Shown here in pieces: positions 24,675 through 33,439 of a DNA stretch of 64,000 nt (its first letter is position 1; each line of letters opens with the position of its first letter). The translations under genes were made by a program, and so were the position numbers. The notes below the pieces were generated by a model that was given only the letters and a program-made list of their open reading frames with translations, had not been told where the DNA came from and did no database searches. The DNA is taken from the NCBI GenBank assembly GCA_012839185.1, contig DUNU01000002.1:1-64000 (forward strand), read 5' to 3'. Origin of the DNA: Clostridiales bacterium. Its GTDB lineage: Bacteria; Bacillota; Clostridia; Oscillospirales; Acutalibacteraceae.

Positions 24675-27026
24675 TCAGCATGCAACGGATGTGCTGTTTA
24701 AGTCTAATCTTGTGATAATATCCTGCTGTATGGCGGGACTTAAGTCAAGGAAGTTTACAAACGTACCATGAATACGCATAATATAAACTCCGTTGGGAGC
24801 ATATTTCTTCGGATTTTCAAGCACTTTTCGTAAAGTTTCAGGGGTGGTTACATTAAGATATACATAGAAAGGACTGACTTCATATACATCATTAAAGAAT
24901 AACGGATTGACAACCTTCGTTCTAAATTCAAGTCCCTTATCCTCATATGTTTCCCCCTTAAAATATTTCGGGTCAAGACCGATATGGGAAGCACAACCGC
25001 CACACATTTTCTTAAAAGGCAATTTCATTGTCGAGAGCGTCCTGAAACCCAGACCGAGATTTGCGTCCCCGTAGAGCGGGTCAATGCCGTAATTAAGCAT
25101 TTCACGAGATTTTCTGCCGTTGGGTAAAGCACCAACCCAATAGCCGTAAAGTAAATGCGTTGACGGAGTTGAAAAATCGGGACGGAAGTGATTGCCGAGA
25201 TAATTTAACTGCGAACGGACAATATCTGCCGTTTTAGAAGTTACCTCAACAGCCTCTTTATCGACAATATCAATATTATTTCCGAACTTCGGGCGGGATA
25301 ACAAATATTCCCTAAGCTCCTCATATCCCTCAAAATTGCATTTTACCGCAGAAATAAGATTTGCTGCGTCTTCGGGACGTTCCTTTAACAGACAGTCAAT
25401 TGCAATAAAACTGTCTGCGACTACGGTATTTCCGTGAATAAGACAACCGCTGCCGTTATATTTCGTTCCCTGATTTTCAGTATCACGGCAATCATAACCA
25501 CTTTCAATACCGCCCATAAATGCACTTAAAAAAGGCACGGGTAGATTTGCAAGAGCTTTTGAACAACCGTTTGCGGCATCTGCCATTTTGCCGGTTAGAT
25601 ATTTAAGATTGTGATAAAATCTCCAGCGAATATTTTTAAGAACATCCACCGCATCATCATTATTCTGTTTGCCGATTTTCTTGCCCGATATTGCCGACTT
25701 TCCGCCGGTCAAAGTAAGTTCAAGAATTTTTCCTAAATTAAGCCATGAGTTCGTTGTATTCCCCGAATCCTTGCCCCAGATAAGCGGCTCCTGGCAGCCT
25801 GCTATCATATAATTTTCAAGGTCATCTTCTTCAATTCCCGCTTTTTTTAGCACCTTGAACATAGCGTCATCATTAAAAAGCGAAGGTGTCAAAACACCGG
25901 GAGTAAAGAAAAATCTACCCATCTCACAATAGATTTCGTCGGGTGTGTTCTCGTGGAGTTTTACGGAAAGAATCGGTTGCGGGAGATTCATGTCATAATA
26001 GGCATCAAACAAGGCAAAAGAGGTGAGATTGGACAAATCATTACCGTTCTTGTCTCGACCGCCTATAATCAAATTCTGACTTATTGCCCAGCTTCTGTCT
26101 CCGACATTGAAAAATACCAAAAAATGTTTCAATAATGCGGCGGTATCTTCCCTGCTCATATCCGTCATCTTGCGATAAGGCTCAAAAATGCGGTCTGCAT
26201 TGCCAACTGAGAAAGCATAGGGATTTGGTGCCTGTTCAAGACACATCACTTGCCACATAATGATGAAACTCTGTATTGCCTCAAAGAGATTTTCCGCAGG
26301 CTTTGCGGGAACTTTGCCCAAAGCATTTGCAATATTCAATAATCTCTCTTTTTCATCTTCATCGGCGTTTTCCGCATCGGAAAGAGCCAATTCCCTATAA
26401 CGATTTGCTAAAATTTTTGCAGCTTCAAGGCTATTTATCATCGCCCTATGTGTCGATTTTTGCTTTTCGTTATCGGTATCAATTTTTGATTTTATATCCG
26501 AAATTAACTTGTCTATACCAAATTCCAAAACCGGACGCATATCAGGAATAACATGTCCCGTTACCTGTTCAACAAAAAAAGCAACTTCGGAAGTGTATTC
26601 CTCGTATTTGTCATATACGGCGGTCAATTCACGGACATAGGGAATTGTTCTGTCATAAGAACGCATGTTTTCAATACGCTCTTTTGTAAATTCTTCATCC
26701 GGTTTCAAATCGTCATAAACTGCTGTCGGATCGCAATATCCGCAAAAAGTTTCAACTTTGAATTCGGGGTTAATCAGTGCATAAGTCGATGCAAACGCAT
26801 CTCTCTGCGTGCCTGCAAAAACAGCGTATTTACTTATACTTATCGGTAATTTTTCGCAGATTATTTTAAGTTGTTCTCCCGCTTTTTCAATCACGGGTAA
26901 ATGTGCAAACTCTTGGTCGGTATCGCGACGATATTCCTTTATTCTGAACCATCCGTCAAGGCGTTTTATCGCCCGCTCTTCCTCAAAAAGTTTTTTTGCA
27001 AGGTCTGTCAAATGTTGTGCGCTCAT
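24675..27026 (-). CDS. Glycyl radical enzyme, eliminase/decarboxylase-type, substrate unknown
   Basis: A 783-residue member of the pyruvate formate-lyase superfamily that uses a backbone glycyl radical. The thiyl Cys411 lies in AGCQEPLIWG, with the Glu413 seen in dehydratases, decarboxylases and lyases (GCxEP), not the Cys-Cys pair of true PFL. The radical site near the C-terminus reads RIHGTFVN, Gly754, instead of the usual RVSGY; the following QQDIITR is conserved. So the family is sure and the reaction is not. Its dedicated activase is the preceding gene, 1 nt away. Oxygen would cleave the protein at Gly754, so an anaerobe is implied. Confidence 0.9.
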   Translation of the reverse strand: MSAQHLTDLAKKLFEEERAIKRLDGWFRIKEYRRDTDQEFAHLPVIEKAGEQLKIICEKLPISISKYAVFAGTQRDAFASTYALINPEFKVETFCGYCDPTAVYDDLKPDEEFTKERIENMRSYDRTIPYVRELTAVYDKYEEYTSEVAFFVEQVTGHVIPDMRPVLEFGIDKLISDIKSKIDTDNEKQKSTHRAMINSLEAAKILANRYRELALSDAENADEDEKERLLNIANALGKVPAKPAENLFEAIQSFIIMWQVMCLEQAPNPYAFSVGNADRIFEPYRKMTDMSREDTAALLKHFLVFFNVGDRSWAISQNLIIGGRDKNGNDLSNLTSFALFDAYYDMNLPQPILSVKLHENTPDEIYCEMGRFFFTPGVLTPSLFNDDAMFKVLKKAGIEEDDLENYMIAGCQEPLIWGKDSGNTTNSWLNLGKILELTLTGGKSAISGKKIGKQNNDDAVDVLKNIRWRFYHNLKYLTGKMADAANGCSKALANLPVPFLSAFMGGIESGYDCRDTENQGTKYNGSGCLIHGNTVVADSFIAIDCLLKERPEDAANLISAVKCNFEGYEELREYLLSRPKFGNNIDIVDKEAVEVTSKTADIVRSQLNYLGNHFRPDFSTPSTHLLYGYWVGALPNGRKSREMLNYGIDPLYGDANLGLGFRTLSTMKLPFKKMCGGCASHIGLDPKYFKGETYEDKGLEFRTKVVNPLFFNDVYEVSPFYVYLNVTTPETLRKVLENPKKYAPNGVYIMRIHGTFVNFLDLSPAIQQDIITRLDLNSTSVAC

Positions 27027-27027
27027 A

Positions 27028-27738
27028 CTAACTTCTCCTCACTTTTATATTTTTCTCACGAAGTTGAGCCTCAAAATCGTGTATTTCCTGATTTGTAACT
27101 TTTCCGTTATTGTATTTATATTCTTGTCCCAATTTCTCCCATTTAACTTTTCCGTATTCGTGATACGGCAAGATTTCAACATCAAAGTCGGAAGAATTTT
27201 TTTGTAATTTTTCAAAGAATACGATAAAATCGTCGACCAAATGAGTATTAAAGCCGTCGATAAATGGAATTCTTATATGTAAAAACTTAGAGCCAATCGC
27301 AGTAAAAATATTCTTCTCAATCGCCGATAAATCTGCACCGGTGATGTTTTTTAATATGTCAGCATCTGGACATTTATAGTCAATAATAAGATAATCAACT
27401 TTTTCAAAAACACTCAAAAAGCCGTCTGTTGAAGCATTTGTTTCAATGCAGACGTTAATTTTTTCATCGTGAAGCTTGTCAATCAATATTGAAAGTTCTT
27501 CACTCTGTAAAGTACATTCCCCGCCGGTAAAGGTTACTCCTCCGCCCTCAAAAAACATCGGTTTACAGGAAACAATTTCGGCAAAAATATCTTCAACCGA
27601 ATATTCTGTGCCGCTTTGGAATAAGCCTTCGGGATTTGAACACCAAGGGCAATGAAGATTACAACCGCTTAAATGAAGCACCAAGCGATTTCCCGGTCCG
27701 TCCTGTGAATAATTAAATCCCTTTTCAAATATTCTCAT
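27028..27738 (-). CDS. Glycyl radical enzyme activase (radical SAM)
   Basis: A 236-residue radical SAM protein that installs the glycyl radical on the adjacent enzyme. The cluster motif CNLHCPWC uses Cys26, Cys30 and Cys33; GGVTFTGGE is the SAM-binding block conserved in these activases. It is short and lacks the ferredoxin-like insertion with extra cysteines seen in activases of glycerol, choline and benzylsuccinate enzymes, so it looks like the PflA-type core. Its ATG overlaps the stop of the HTH gene (ATGA). Confidence 0.92.
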   Translation of the reverse strand: MRIFEKGFNYSQDGPGNRLVLHLSGCNLHCPWCSNPEGLFQSGTEYSVEDIFAEIVSCKPMFFEGGGVTFTGGECTLQSEELSILIDKLHDEKINVCIETNASTDGFLSVFEKVDYLIIDYKCPDADILKNITGADLSAIEKNIFTAIGSKFLHIRIPFIDGFNTHLVDDFIVFFEKLQKNSSDFDVEILPYHEYGKVKWEKLGQEYKYNNGKVTNQEIHDFEAQLREKNIKVRRS

Positions 27739-28355
27739 CCGTAATTTGTAAGCATTGACTGCCCTTCATAAGCCAACAATTCATTGACTTGCGTTAAATC
27801 GAATATCTCTCTTTCAAAGCAAAATCGAACAACTATATCCGAAACGCTCGCATCGGATAAAGCATAACCGGCTTTCTTAAGGAGTTTTTCCGCTTCGTCA
27901 ATATTAAGACAAAGTGCTAAGCATAACGAAATAGCCGTGTTCTTCTGAGGTTTGTAGTTGACCTGAGAGCGAAGTTTTGAAAAAACTTGTTTGCTAACTT
28001 CTGCACGTTTATATATATCAACATCAGAAAACCCTCGCTCGTCGATAATACGGAGAATTGACATGGAAAAACTCTCGTCAAGGTTTTTGAGCCTGTCTTT
28101 TAGTTTAAGTGGCTTAGTCTGAACAGGCACACATGTTTGATAGCAAGCCGGAGCAAGAAATTCCGTATCTGCCTCAACAACATTATCAGATACAAAGACT
28201 TTATCACTCTCAGCCTTATGTGCTGTTCGTTGAACATCTTTTTCATCTTTGAGAGAACACAAACGAAATCTTTTCTTTTTTTCTTCAAGGCGATTATCAA
28301 CAATCAATCGCTCTTTGATATATGCTCTTAATTCAAGCAAGCAATTTTTATCCAT
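27735..28355 (-). CDS. Protein with C-terminal HTH-like domain (conserved Clostridia tail)
   Basis: A 206-residue protein. The N-terminal 90 residues are charged and unrecognised, with a Cys-containing stretch (APACYQTCVP). The last 105 residues (FSMSILRIIDERGFSDVDIYKRA...VSKQVFSKLRS...KNTAISLCLALCLN...AGYALS) match a helical, XRE-like domain often found at the C-terminus of Clostridial proteins, including macro-domain proteins. DNA or protein binding is likely but unproven. GGAGG supports the ATG at 28355 rather than 28373. Being coupled to the activase, it may regulate or escort the glycyl radical system. Confidence 0.6.
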   Translation of the reverse strand: MDKNCLLELRAYIKERLIVDNRLEEKKKRFRLCSLKDEKDVQRTAHKAESDKVFVSDNVVEADTEFLAPACYQTCVPVQTKPLKLKDRLKNLDESFSMSILRIIDERGFSDVDIYKRAEVSKQVFSKLRSQVNYKPQKNTAISLCLALCLNIDEAEKLLKKAGYALSDASVSDIVVRFCFEREIFDLTQVNELLAYEGQSMLTNYG

Positions 28356-28387
28356 AGCGTCCTCCCCATCCAAAATTATTTATTAAA

Positions 28388-30034
28388 TCAGTGCTTCCAA
28401 GAAGAATTAAGTTCAACTGTTCTGTTAAAGATAAGGTTATCTTCCGTGCTGTCCTTATCGACGGTAAAATAACCCTGACGGACAAACTGGAATGTGTCGC
28501 CCGGCTTTACATCTGCGATATTCTTATCAATTTTGCAGTTATCAAGCACGATAAGAGAGTCGGGATTGATAATATCGAGCATATTATCACCGACAGTCTC
28601 CTCAAGGAAAAGTCTGTCATAGAGGTTTGCCTTGCAGGTTACGGCATTGTTGGCATCAACCCAATGAATAGTACCTCTGACTTTTCTGCCGTCGGGAGAA
28701 GCACCGCCCTTGCTAAGCGGATCATAAGTGCAATGGAGGCAGATAATATTTCCGTCTTCATCCTCTTCATAAGAATTGCAGGTGATAAAATATGCACCCT
28801 TCAAACGAACTTCATTCCCCGGGAAAAGTCTGAAATACTTTTTGATAGGCTCTTTCATAAAGTCGTTTCTTTCGACATAAAGTTCGCGGGAGAAACTGAC
28901 CTTATCAACACCCATTTCCGGATGTTCGGGATGTCTTTCAATCTCCAAAATTTCACTTTTGCCCTCAGGATAGTTATCAATTATAACCTTAATCGGATCA
29001 AGTACAGTCATTACACGCGGTGCGATATCGCCCAATGTGTCACGACAGCAGGATTCCAAAAGACCGAAATCAACAACGCTGTATGCCTTAGCGACACCGA
29101 CCTTATCAATAAAATCACGGATTGCCTTTGCGGGATAACCGCGACGACGAAGTCCGCACAAAGTTACCATGCGGGGATCATCCCAACCGGATACAATGCC
29201 ATTATTCACCAATTCAAGGCATTTGCGTTTTGAGGTTACGCAATAGTTTAAGTTAAGACGGGCAAACTCAATCTGACGCGGAGGCTCATCAAAGCCGACC
29301 TGTTCAATAAACCAATTATAGATCGGTCTGTTATTTTCAAATTCAAGAGAGCAGAGCGAATATGTAACCCTCTCACGTGCATCTGACAAAGGATGAGCAA
29401 AGTCATACATCGGATAAATGCACCACTTATCGCCGGTCTGATGATGTTCGATATGATTGATACGATACATAACCGGATCACGCAAAGTAATATTCGGACT
29501 TGCCATATCAATTTTTGCACGAAGAACTTTTTCACCGTTTTCAAATTCACCCTTAGTCATCCGCTCAAACAAATCAAGGTTTTCCTCAACGGAACGATCA
29601 CGATAGGGAGAATTTTTGCCGGGTTCGGTCAATGTGCCGCGATATTCACGAATTTCATCGGCGGACAAATCATCGACATAGGCAACACCCTTTTTAATGA
29701 GTTTGATTGCACATTCATGGATAAAATCAAAATATGAACTTGCGTAGTAAAGGTTCTCCCACTTAAAACCAAGCCACTTGATGTCTTCCATAATTGCATC
29801 TATATATTCGGTGTCTTCTTTTGCAGGGTTGGTATCATCAAGACGCAAATTGCAGATACCGCCGTATTTCTCGGCAGTTTCAAAGTCAATGCAGATTGCC
29901 TTTGCATGACCTATATGAAGGTAGCCGTTAGGTTCAGGCGGAAAACGAGTCTGAACACGGGTGTTGATGCCGGCTGCCAACTCCTCATCAATAATATCGT
30001 GAATAAAATTAGAGGTCTTTGTAATTTCTTCCAT
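28388..30034 (-). CDS. glnS: Glutaminyl-tRNA synthetase GlnRS
   Basis: Charges tRNA-Gln with glutamine; class I enzyme, 548 residues. [15 protein letters not shown] contains the HIGH motif, and the KMSKS-like loop reads VTSKRKC. The C-terminal beta-barrels (anticodon binding) are full length. AAAGGAAA precedes the ATG by 6-7 nt. Many Clostridia lack GlnRS and use Glu-tRNA-Gln amidation, so its presence is notable and may mean GatCAB is dispensable here. It is in the middle of the minus-strand operon. Confidence 0.96.
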   Translation of the reverse strand: MEEITKTSNFIHDIIDEELAAGINTRVQTRFPPEPNGYLHIGHAKAICIDFETAEKYGGICNLRLDDTNPAKEDTEYIDAIMEDIKWLGFKWENLYYASSYFDFIHECAIKLIKKGVAYVDDLSADEIREYRGTLTEPGKNSPYRDRSVEENLDLFERMTKGEFENGEKVLRAKIDMASPNITLRDPVMYRINHIEHHQTGDKWCIYPMYDFAHPLSDARERVTYSLCSLEFENNRPIYNWFIEQVGFDEPPRQIEFARLNLNYCVTSKRKCLELVNNGIVSGWDDPRMVTLCGLRRRGYPAKAIRDFIDKVGVAKAYSVVDFGLLESCCRDTLGDIAPRVMTVLDPIKVIIDNYPEGKSEILEIERHPEHPEMGVDKVSFSRELYVERNDFMKEPIKKYFRLFPGNEVRLKGAYFITCNSYEEDEDGNIICLHCTYDPLSKGGASPDGRKVRGTIHWVDANNAVTCKANLYDRLFLEETVGDNMLDIINPDSLIVLDNCKIDKNIADVKPGDTFQFVRQGYFTVDKDSTEDNLIFNRTVELNSSWKH

Positions 30035-30057
30035 AATATAATTTCCTTTCGGTATGT

Positions 30058-30948
30058 TTATAAATTTTGTTCAAACTCATCCCGTTTATCTTCAATAACA
30101 TTATTTTTATCGAGATTGAGTTTTATTATTTCACGGGATTTTTCATAATCTCTCGTCATGAAATCACCGGCGATTATATTCGCTCTGTCTAAATATCTTG
30201 GTGTATTTCGGATTGCATCATAAATATATTTAAGATGCGGTCTGACCATATCATCGAGTTTCCGAGGAGATTTTATCCCCACTTGTGTACCCGGTGAGCC
30301 GGTCGGTTGTATCTGTAAACTGAAAAATCCGTCAGACTTATGTTTATCATACATAAGCGGAACATCCCGAACAAACTTCTCCGGTTTTTGTCCGTGCATG
30401 ACGGGATCCCACGGATTTACAAACGGAATATTTACACTGTAAGCATATTCGGCTTTGTAATTATATAAAATATATCTCTTTCCACTGTTTCGAATATCCC
30501 CTATTGTAACTTTGTTTATATCGTCAAAATCGGTAAAAGCATATTTTGACGGCTCAATATATTTTTCCATAAGTTCATTCATTTTCGCAGTATCAACATG
30601 CGACTTGAATATAAACGGACCAAATTGCGAATCGTCATATTCCCGAATTTCAAATATAAACACTTCATTCGGACCGTCAATCATCATCTGCCGAATATCT
30701 TTAAGCATTTCTTCAAAGCGGTCGCCTTTAATAACGGCATGACTTTGGACAATATTTCCGAATTTAGTGGTATTAAGTTTTATGCAAAAACTTCTCACTC
30801 CGTAGGCAAATTGCTCATAAGCCGTGCCGTCCTGACAGCAGGCTATGGAAATCATTTTTCTTGTGCCACTGTTATGGGAACCCGGCATAACCACTTTTGT
30901 TATGGGTACATCGTCTTTGATATAAGACATCCAATTTTTGTAAAACAT
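30058..30948 (-). CDS. PI-PLC X-domain-like phosphodiesterase, apparently cytoplasmic
   Basis: A 296-residue protein with the X-domain catalytic pair: His25 in MPGSHNSGT and His70 in VQSHAVIKG, plus FIFEIREY (metal/acid strand). Bacterial PI-PLCs cleave phosphatidylinositol to cyclic inositol phosphate. This one has no signal peptide, lipobox or membrane segment, unlike secreted virulence PI-PLCs. The ribosome site is weak and the gene follows the HAD gene by 6 nt, so translation may be coupled. Its substrate and site of action are open. Confidence 0.8.
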   Translation of the reverse strand: MFYKNWMSYIKDDVPITKVVMPGSHNSGTRKMISIACCQDGTAYEQFAYGVRSFCIKLNTTKFGNIVQSHAVIKGDRFEEMLKDIRQMMIDGPNEVFIFEIREYDDSQFGPFIFKSHVDTAKMNELMEKYIEPSKYAFTDFDDINKVTIGDIRNSGKRYILYNYKAEYAYSVNIPFVNPWDPVMHGQKPEKFVRDVPLMYDKHKSDGFFSLQIQPTGSPGTQVGIKSPRKLDDMVRPHLKYIYDAIRNTPRYLDRANIIAGDFMTRDYEKSREIIKLNLDKNNVIEDKRDEFEQNL

Positions 30949-30954
30949 AATTTC

Positions 30955-31680
30955 TTATTTTTTATTATAAACTGAAATGAGTCGGGCAACGGATTTTGTT
31001 GTTTGCCCTATTGCTCTGATAAGTTCGGGATGACCGTGTTCAATGACATAACCGTTATAAGACTTTAGCATATCATAGTCATTCATCGCATCACCGACGG
31101 TAATAATGTTTTTTTCCTCGATACCGCGTTTGTCGGCAAAATCACGGATTCCGACAGCCTTATTCATTTTTTGAGGCAGAACATCCACACATCTGCCGTT
31201 TTGAAGCACGTTCAAACCGTCAACGTTTTCACGGATACTCTCGCAGACTTTCTCACAATCAACATCATTGTCAAACAATAGGCTGACCTGCAAAAACTCG
31301 GGAATATCACCAAGTTGCGAAAAATCATTCTTAACTAAATCCGCAAAACCAAATCTGAAATTTCCGTTTGGAGTGCAAATATTAAATACATTGTCCGTAC
31401 TTTCGTGCTTTACACATTCTTTTGCAAGACCTGCAAGTTCAGCATTTGAACCGAAATACACATATTCATTTCGGTCATCAAGCACAACCTTGTTGCCGCT
31501 ACAACAAATGCAGGCATCAATCGGAATTAAAAGTTCCTCTGGCTTTTCAAATCTGCCGGTTACAACAACAAAAAGATTTCCGTTTTCCCGCCATTTTTCA
31601 ATGGCTTTCATATCTTCTTTTGAAACCACACCCTGATTTTTCAAAGTATTATCATAATCACTTGCAAGCAGTTTTTTCAT
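30955..31680 (-). CDS. HAD-superfamily hydrolase, Cof-type
   Basis: A 241-residue phosphatase of the Cof/SupH group. Motif I is SDYDNTL with nucleophile Asp8 and acid Asp10; the C-terminal motif GDAMNDYDML provides metal-binding Asp residues. These enzymes dephosphorylate sugar phosphates or nucleotides broadly. No clear ribosome site is visible; the gene begins 2 nt after the preceding stop, consistent with coupling. The position of the cap insert (C2 type) fits the length. Confidence 0.9.
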   Translation of the reverse strand: MKKLLASDYDNTLKNQGVVSKEDMKAIEKWRENGNLFVVVTGRFEKPEELLIPIDACICCSGNKVVLDDRNEYVYFGSNAELAGLAKECVKHESTDNVFNICTPNGNFRFGFADLVKNDFSQLGDIPEFLQVSLLFDNDVDCEKVCESIRENVDGLNVLQNGRCVDVLPQKMNKAVGIRDFADKRGIEEKNIITVGDAMNDYDMLKSYNGYVIEHGHPELIRAIGQTTKSVARLISVYNKK

Positions 31681-31682
31681 AT

Positions 31683-32213
31683 CTATGCGTTTATATCAAT
31701 TTCAATCGGAATTGAAAGTATCCTCTTATCTGCAGCGGTTTCTTTAATACCGCTTGTATATGTAATATCAACGGTCGGGTTTTCAATAACTGAGTTTTGG
31801 TCAAAAAATATCTGAACTGTCCATCCGTATTTTGCCGGAACATAAGTGTTCTTGTCATTGACAATCGACACCATTTTCAAATCATTAAAATCGGCGGCAG
31901 CATCATATTGCAATAACGGCGTTAAAACAATGCGACTGTATTCCATACCCGATACGGTAAGCGAATGTAATATTGCATGAAATTCCGCTTCGTTCTTTTG
32001 TGCGGTCAATGTTGCCTCAAAAACATATTCATCAGCACCCGTATCAAATGACGCACTTGTCGGAGAAAGAGTGAAATTTACACGATTTACAACTCCCTGC
32101 TCAAACTTCCCGTCGGTTCTATCGGCATAAATAATATTAACACCAATGGCAACAAGGGCGGTAATGCAAACAAGCAAAACAACCGAAATTGTGATAAATC
32201 CTCTTTTTTTCAT
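31683..32213 (-). CDS. Membrane-anchored protein of unknown function
   Basis: A 176-residue protein I do not recognise. Residues 5-28 form one hydrophobic segment (signal anchor or uncleaved signal peptide), and the remaining 145 residues look like an extracytoplasmic beta-sandwich (NFTLSPTSASFDTG, FEATLTAQKNEAEFH). No Cys and no catalytic motif. Overlaps the RNase M5-like gene by 4 nt (ATGA), so the two are translated together. A cell-wall-side accessory role is only a guess. Confidence 0.7.
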   Translation of the reverse strand: MKKRGFITISVVLLVCITALVAIGVNIIYADRTDGKFEQGVVNRVNFTLSPTSASFDTGADEYVFEATLTAQKNEAEFHAILHSLTVSGMEYSRIVLTPLLQYDAAADFNDLKMVSIVNDKNTYVPAKYGWTVQIFFDQNSVIENPTVDITYTSGIKETAADKRILSIPIEIDINA

Positions 32214-32797
32214 ATCTTTTCCACAGCCTTATTAAGCTCGTCAATAGTGACGAATGTGTTTAATATTCTGATAAATGATGAGGTGGATAGTCTTTCGGGC
32301 AAATCCAATTCTCTTAACACCGCACGGCGTTTTTCCGCACTGTTTTCACAACCTGATAAACCCAACAAAACCAAATCGGCGGTTGTTATTTCTCTGTTAT
32401 TTTTAATATTATCGGATTTTTCTCCAACAACTCCTGCACGTGTCAACGCATCAATAATAATCTTGTCATCGACTCCCTCGACACCCATTTTTCCCTCTTT
32501 TGAAAATTCTTCTTTGCGTTTTTCTTTGCCGTAAATATCGGGTATATATGCGTGTTTTATCGTGTTTTCGGGAACTATTTTAGCAAGAAAGGCTCTTATC
32601 TTAAAGCCCGCCGAGTCGCTGTCGGTGATAATAAGCAAACCGCGTTCTCTTGCAAGCCGTTTGATAAATTTCTGTTTTTCTTTGTCTTTGAATACGGAAA
32701 AACCGTCGGTGCAAATAATCAATGCATCAATGAAGTTGGAAAGGCGGATTTTGTCGTACTTTCCCTCGACAATAACTGCTTCGTTAATGTGGATCAA
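32210..32797 (-). CDS. Toprim-domain protein, RNase M5-like
   Basis: A 195-residue protein with a Toprim fold: Glu in AVIVEGKYDK and the DxD in ITDSDSAG. It resembles RnmV (RNase M5), which matures the 5S rRNA 5' end, and the related DUF4093-containing proteins; the C-terminal 80 residues are the usual accompanying domain. It is not next to ksgA, its usual partner. GAGGTG lies 6 nt before a TTG (32797), the likely start; a GTG at 32806 would overlap the ribosome site. First gene of the long operon. Confidence 0.8.
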   Translation of the reverse strand: MIHINEAVIVEGKYDKIRLSNFIDALIICTDGFSVFKDKEKQKFIKRLARERGLLIITDSDSAGFKIRAFLAKIVPENTIKHAYIPDIYGKEKRKEEFSKEGKMGVEGVDDKIIIDALTRAGVVGEKSDNIKNNREITTADLVLLGLSGCENSAEKRRAVLRELDLPERLSTSSFIRILNTFVTIDELNKAVEKI

Positions 32798-32815
32798 ATA
32801 TAACACCTCATGATA

Positions 32816-32844
32816 ATTATACTACACTTTATTTTTTTAGTCAA
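32816..32844 (-). promoter_or_regulatory. Promoter of the RNase M5-like to manA operon
   Basis: Minus strand: TTGACT (32844-32839), 17-nt spacer, TATAAT (32821-32816). It is back-to-back with a plus-strand promoter in an 85-bp intergenic region. Confidence 0.85.
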
Positions 32845-32847
32845 CCA

Positions 32848-32875
32848 TTGATTTTTATTTTTTTTATAGTATAAT
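32848..32875 (+). promoter_or_regulatory. Promoter of the DUF3006 gene
   Basis: TTGATT (32848-32853), 16-nt spacer, TATAAT (32870-32875), 17 nt before the ATG at 32893. It diverges from the RNase M5-like promoter. Confidence 0.75.
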
Positions 32876-32892
32876 ACTATTGAGGTGATATT

Positions 32893-33105
32893 ATGATAAG
32901 CGTTGAACGAGTAACCGAGAAAATAGTTATAATTGAAGACCATAACGGAAATATGGTCGAACTTCCCCGTGAGATATTTGAAAAAGAAATTCGTGAGGGA
33001 GATATATTAAAAGAATGCGACGGTGTATATTTAATTGACAAGGAAGCCACCGAACAAAGAAAAAAAGAACTGTCCGATTTGGCAGACAGTCTTTTCTCAA
33101 ATTAG
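32893..33105 (+). CDS. DUF3006-type small protein
   Basis: A 70-residue soluble protein matching the DUF3006 pattern: a small beta-domain (RVTEKIVIIEDHNGNMVELP) with IREGDIL and DGVYLIDKEAT, then a charged helix. Such proteins are widespread in Clostridia and have no established function. GAGGTG precedes the ATG by 5 nt. It is a single-gene unit, and its last codons form the 5' arm of the bidirectional terminator that ends the convergent azl genes too. Confidence 0.8.
   Translation: MISVERVTEKIVIIEDHNGNMVELPREIFEKEIREGDILKECDGVYLIDKEATEQRKKELSDLADSLFSN
33062..33096. terminator. Bidirectional terminator between DUF3006 gene and azlD
   Basis: The 6-bp stem ACTGTC (33068-33073)/GACAGT (33084-33089) is flanked by an A-rich tract on the left and CTTTTC on the right. 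On the minus strand the hairpin is followed by TTCTTTTTTC, so it can end both convergent transcripts. It overlaps the DUF3006 coding end. Confidence 0.6.
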
Positions 33106-33109
33106 AAAT

Positions 33110-33439
33110 TTATGAGTTTTTTGCAATCAATTCAATTATCAGATTAACTGCAAAAGCCGCGACAGAAGAACAGCAGGCGACGGTCATCAGCCCCTTATTA
33201 AAGAGTGCCAAAATCAGAGCAACAACGCAACCGACAACGGCGGATGCCAAATTTCCGGTCGATGAAAAAATCGCAGGCACGGTCATAACCGCAAGTACCG
33301 TGTAGGGGATATAATGAAGAAATGACAGAATGTATTTATTCTTTATTTCTTTGCGGATAAGCACCAAGGGAAGCATTCTGATAAGATATGTAACTCCCGC
33401 CGAAACCGCAATATAGATGAAAAATTTTGTATAGTTCAT
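33110..33439 (-). CDS. azlD: AzlD-type branched-chain amino acid exporter subunit
   Basis: A 109-residue membrane protein with four hydrophobic segments and the family's YLIRMLPLVLIRK-type first loop. AzlC and AzlD together export branched-chain amino acids or their analogues. The ATG lies 3 nt inside azlC (4-nt overlap) with AAAGGAGG upstream. It is the last gene of its operon. Confidence 0.9.
   Translation of the reverse strand: MNYTKFFIYIAVSAGVTYLIRMLPLVLIRKEIKNKYILSFLHYIPYTVLAVMTVPAIFSSTGNLASAVVGCVVALILALFNKGLMTVACCSSVAAFAVNLIIELIAKNS

Noticed and set aside
28391-29233. 280-codon frame opposite glnS
   Set aside because: Antisense to a clear GlnRS gene; no ribosome site and no family features.
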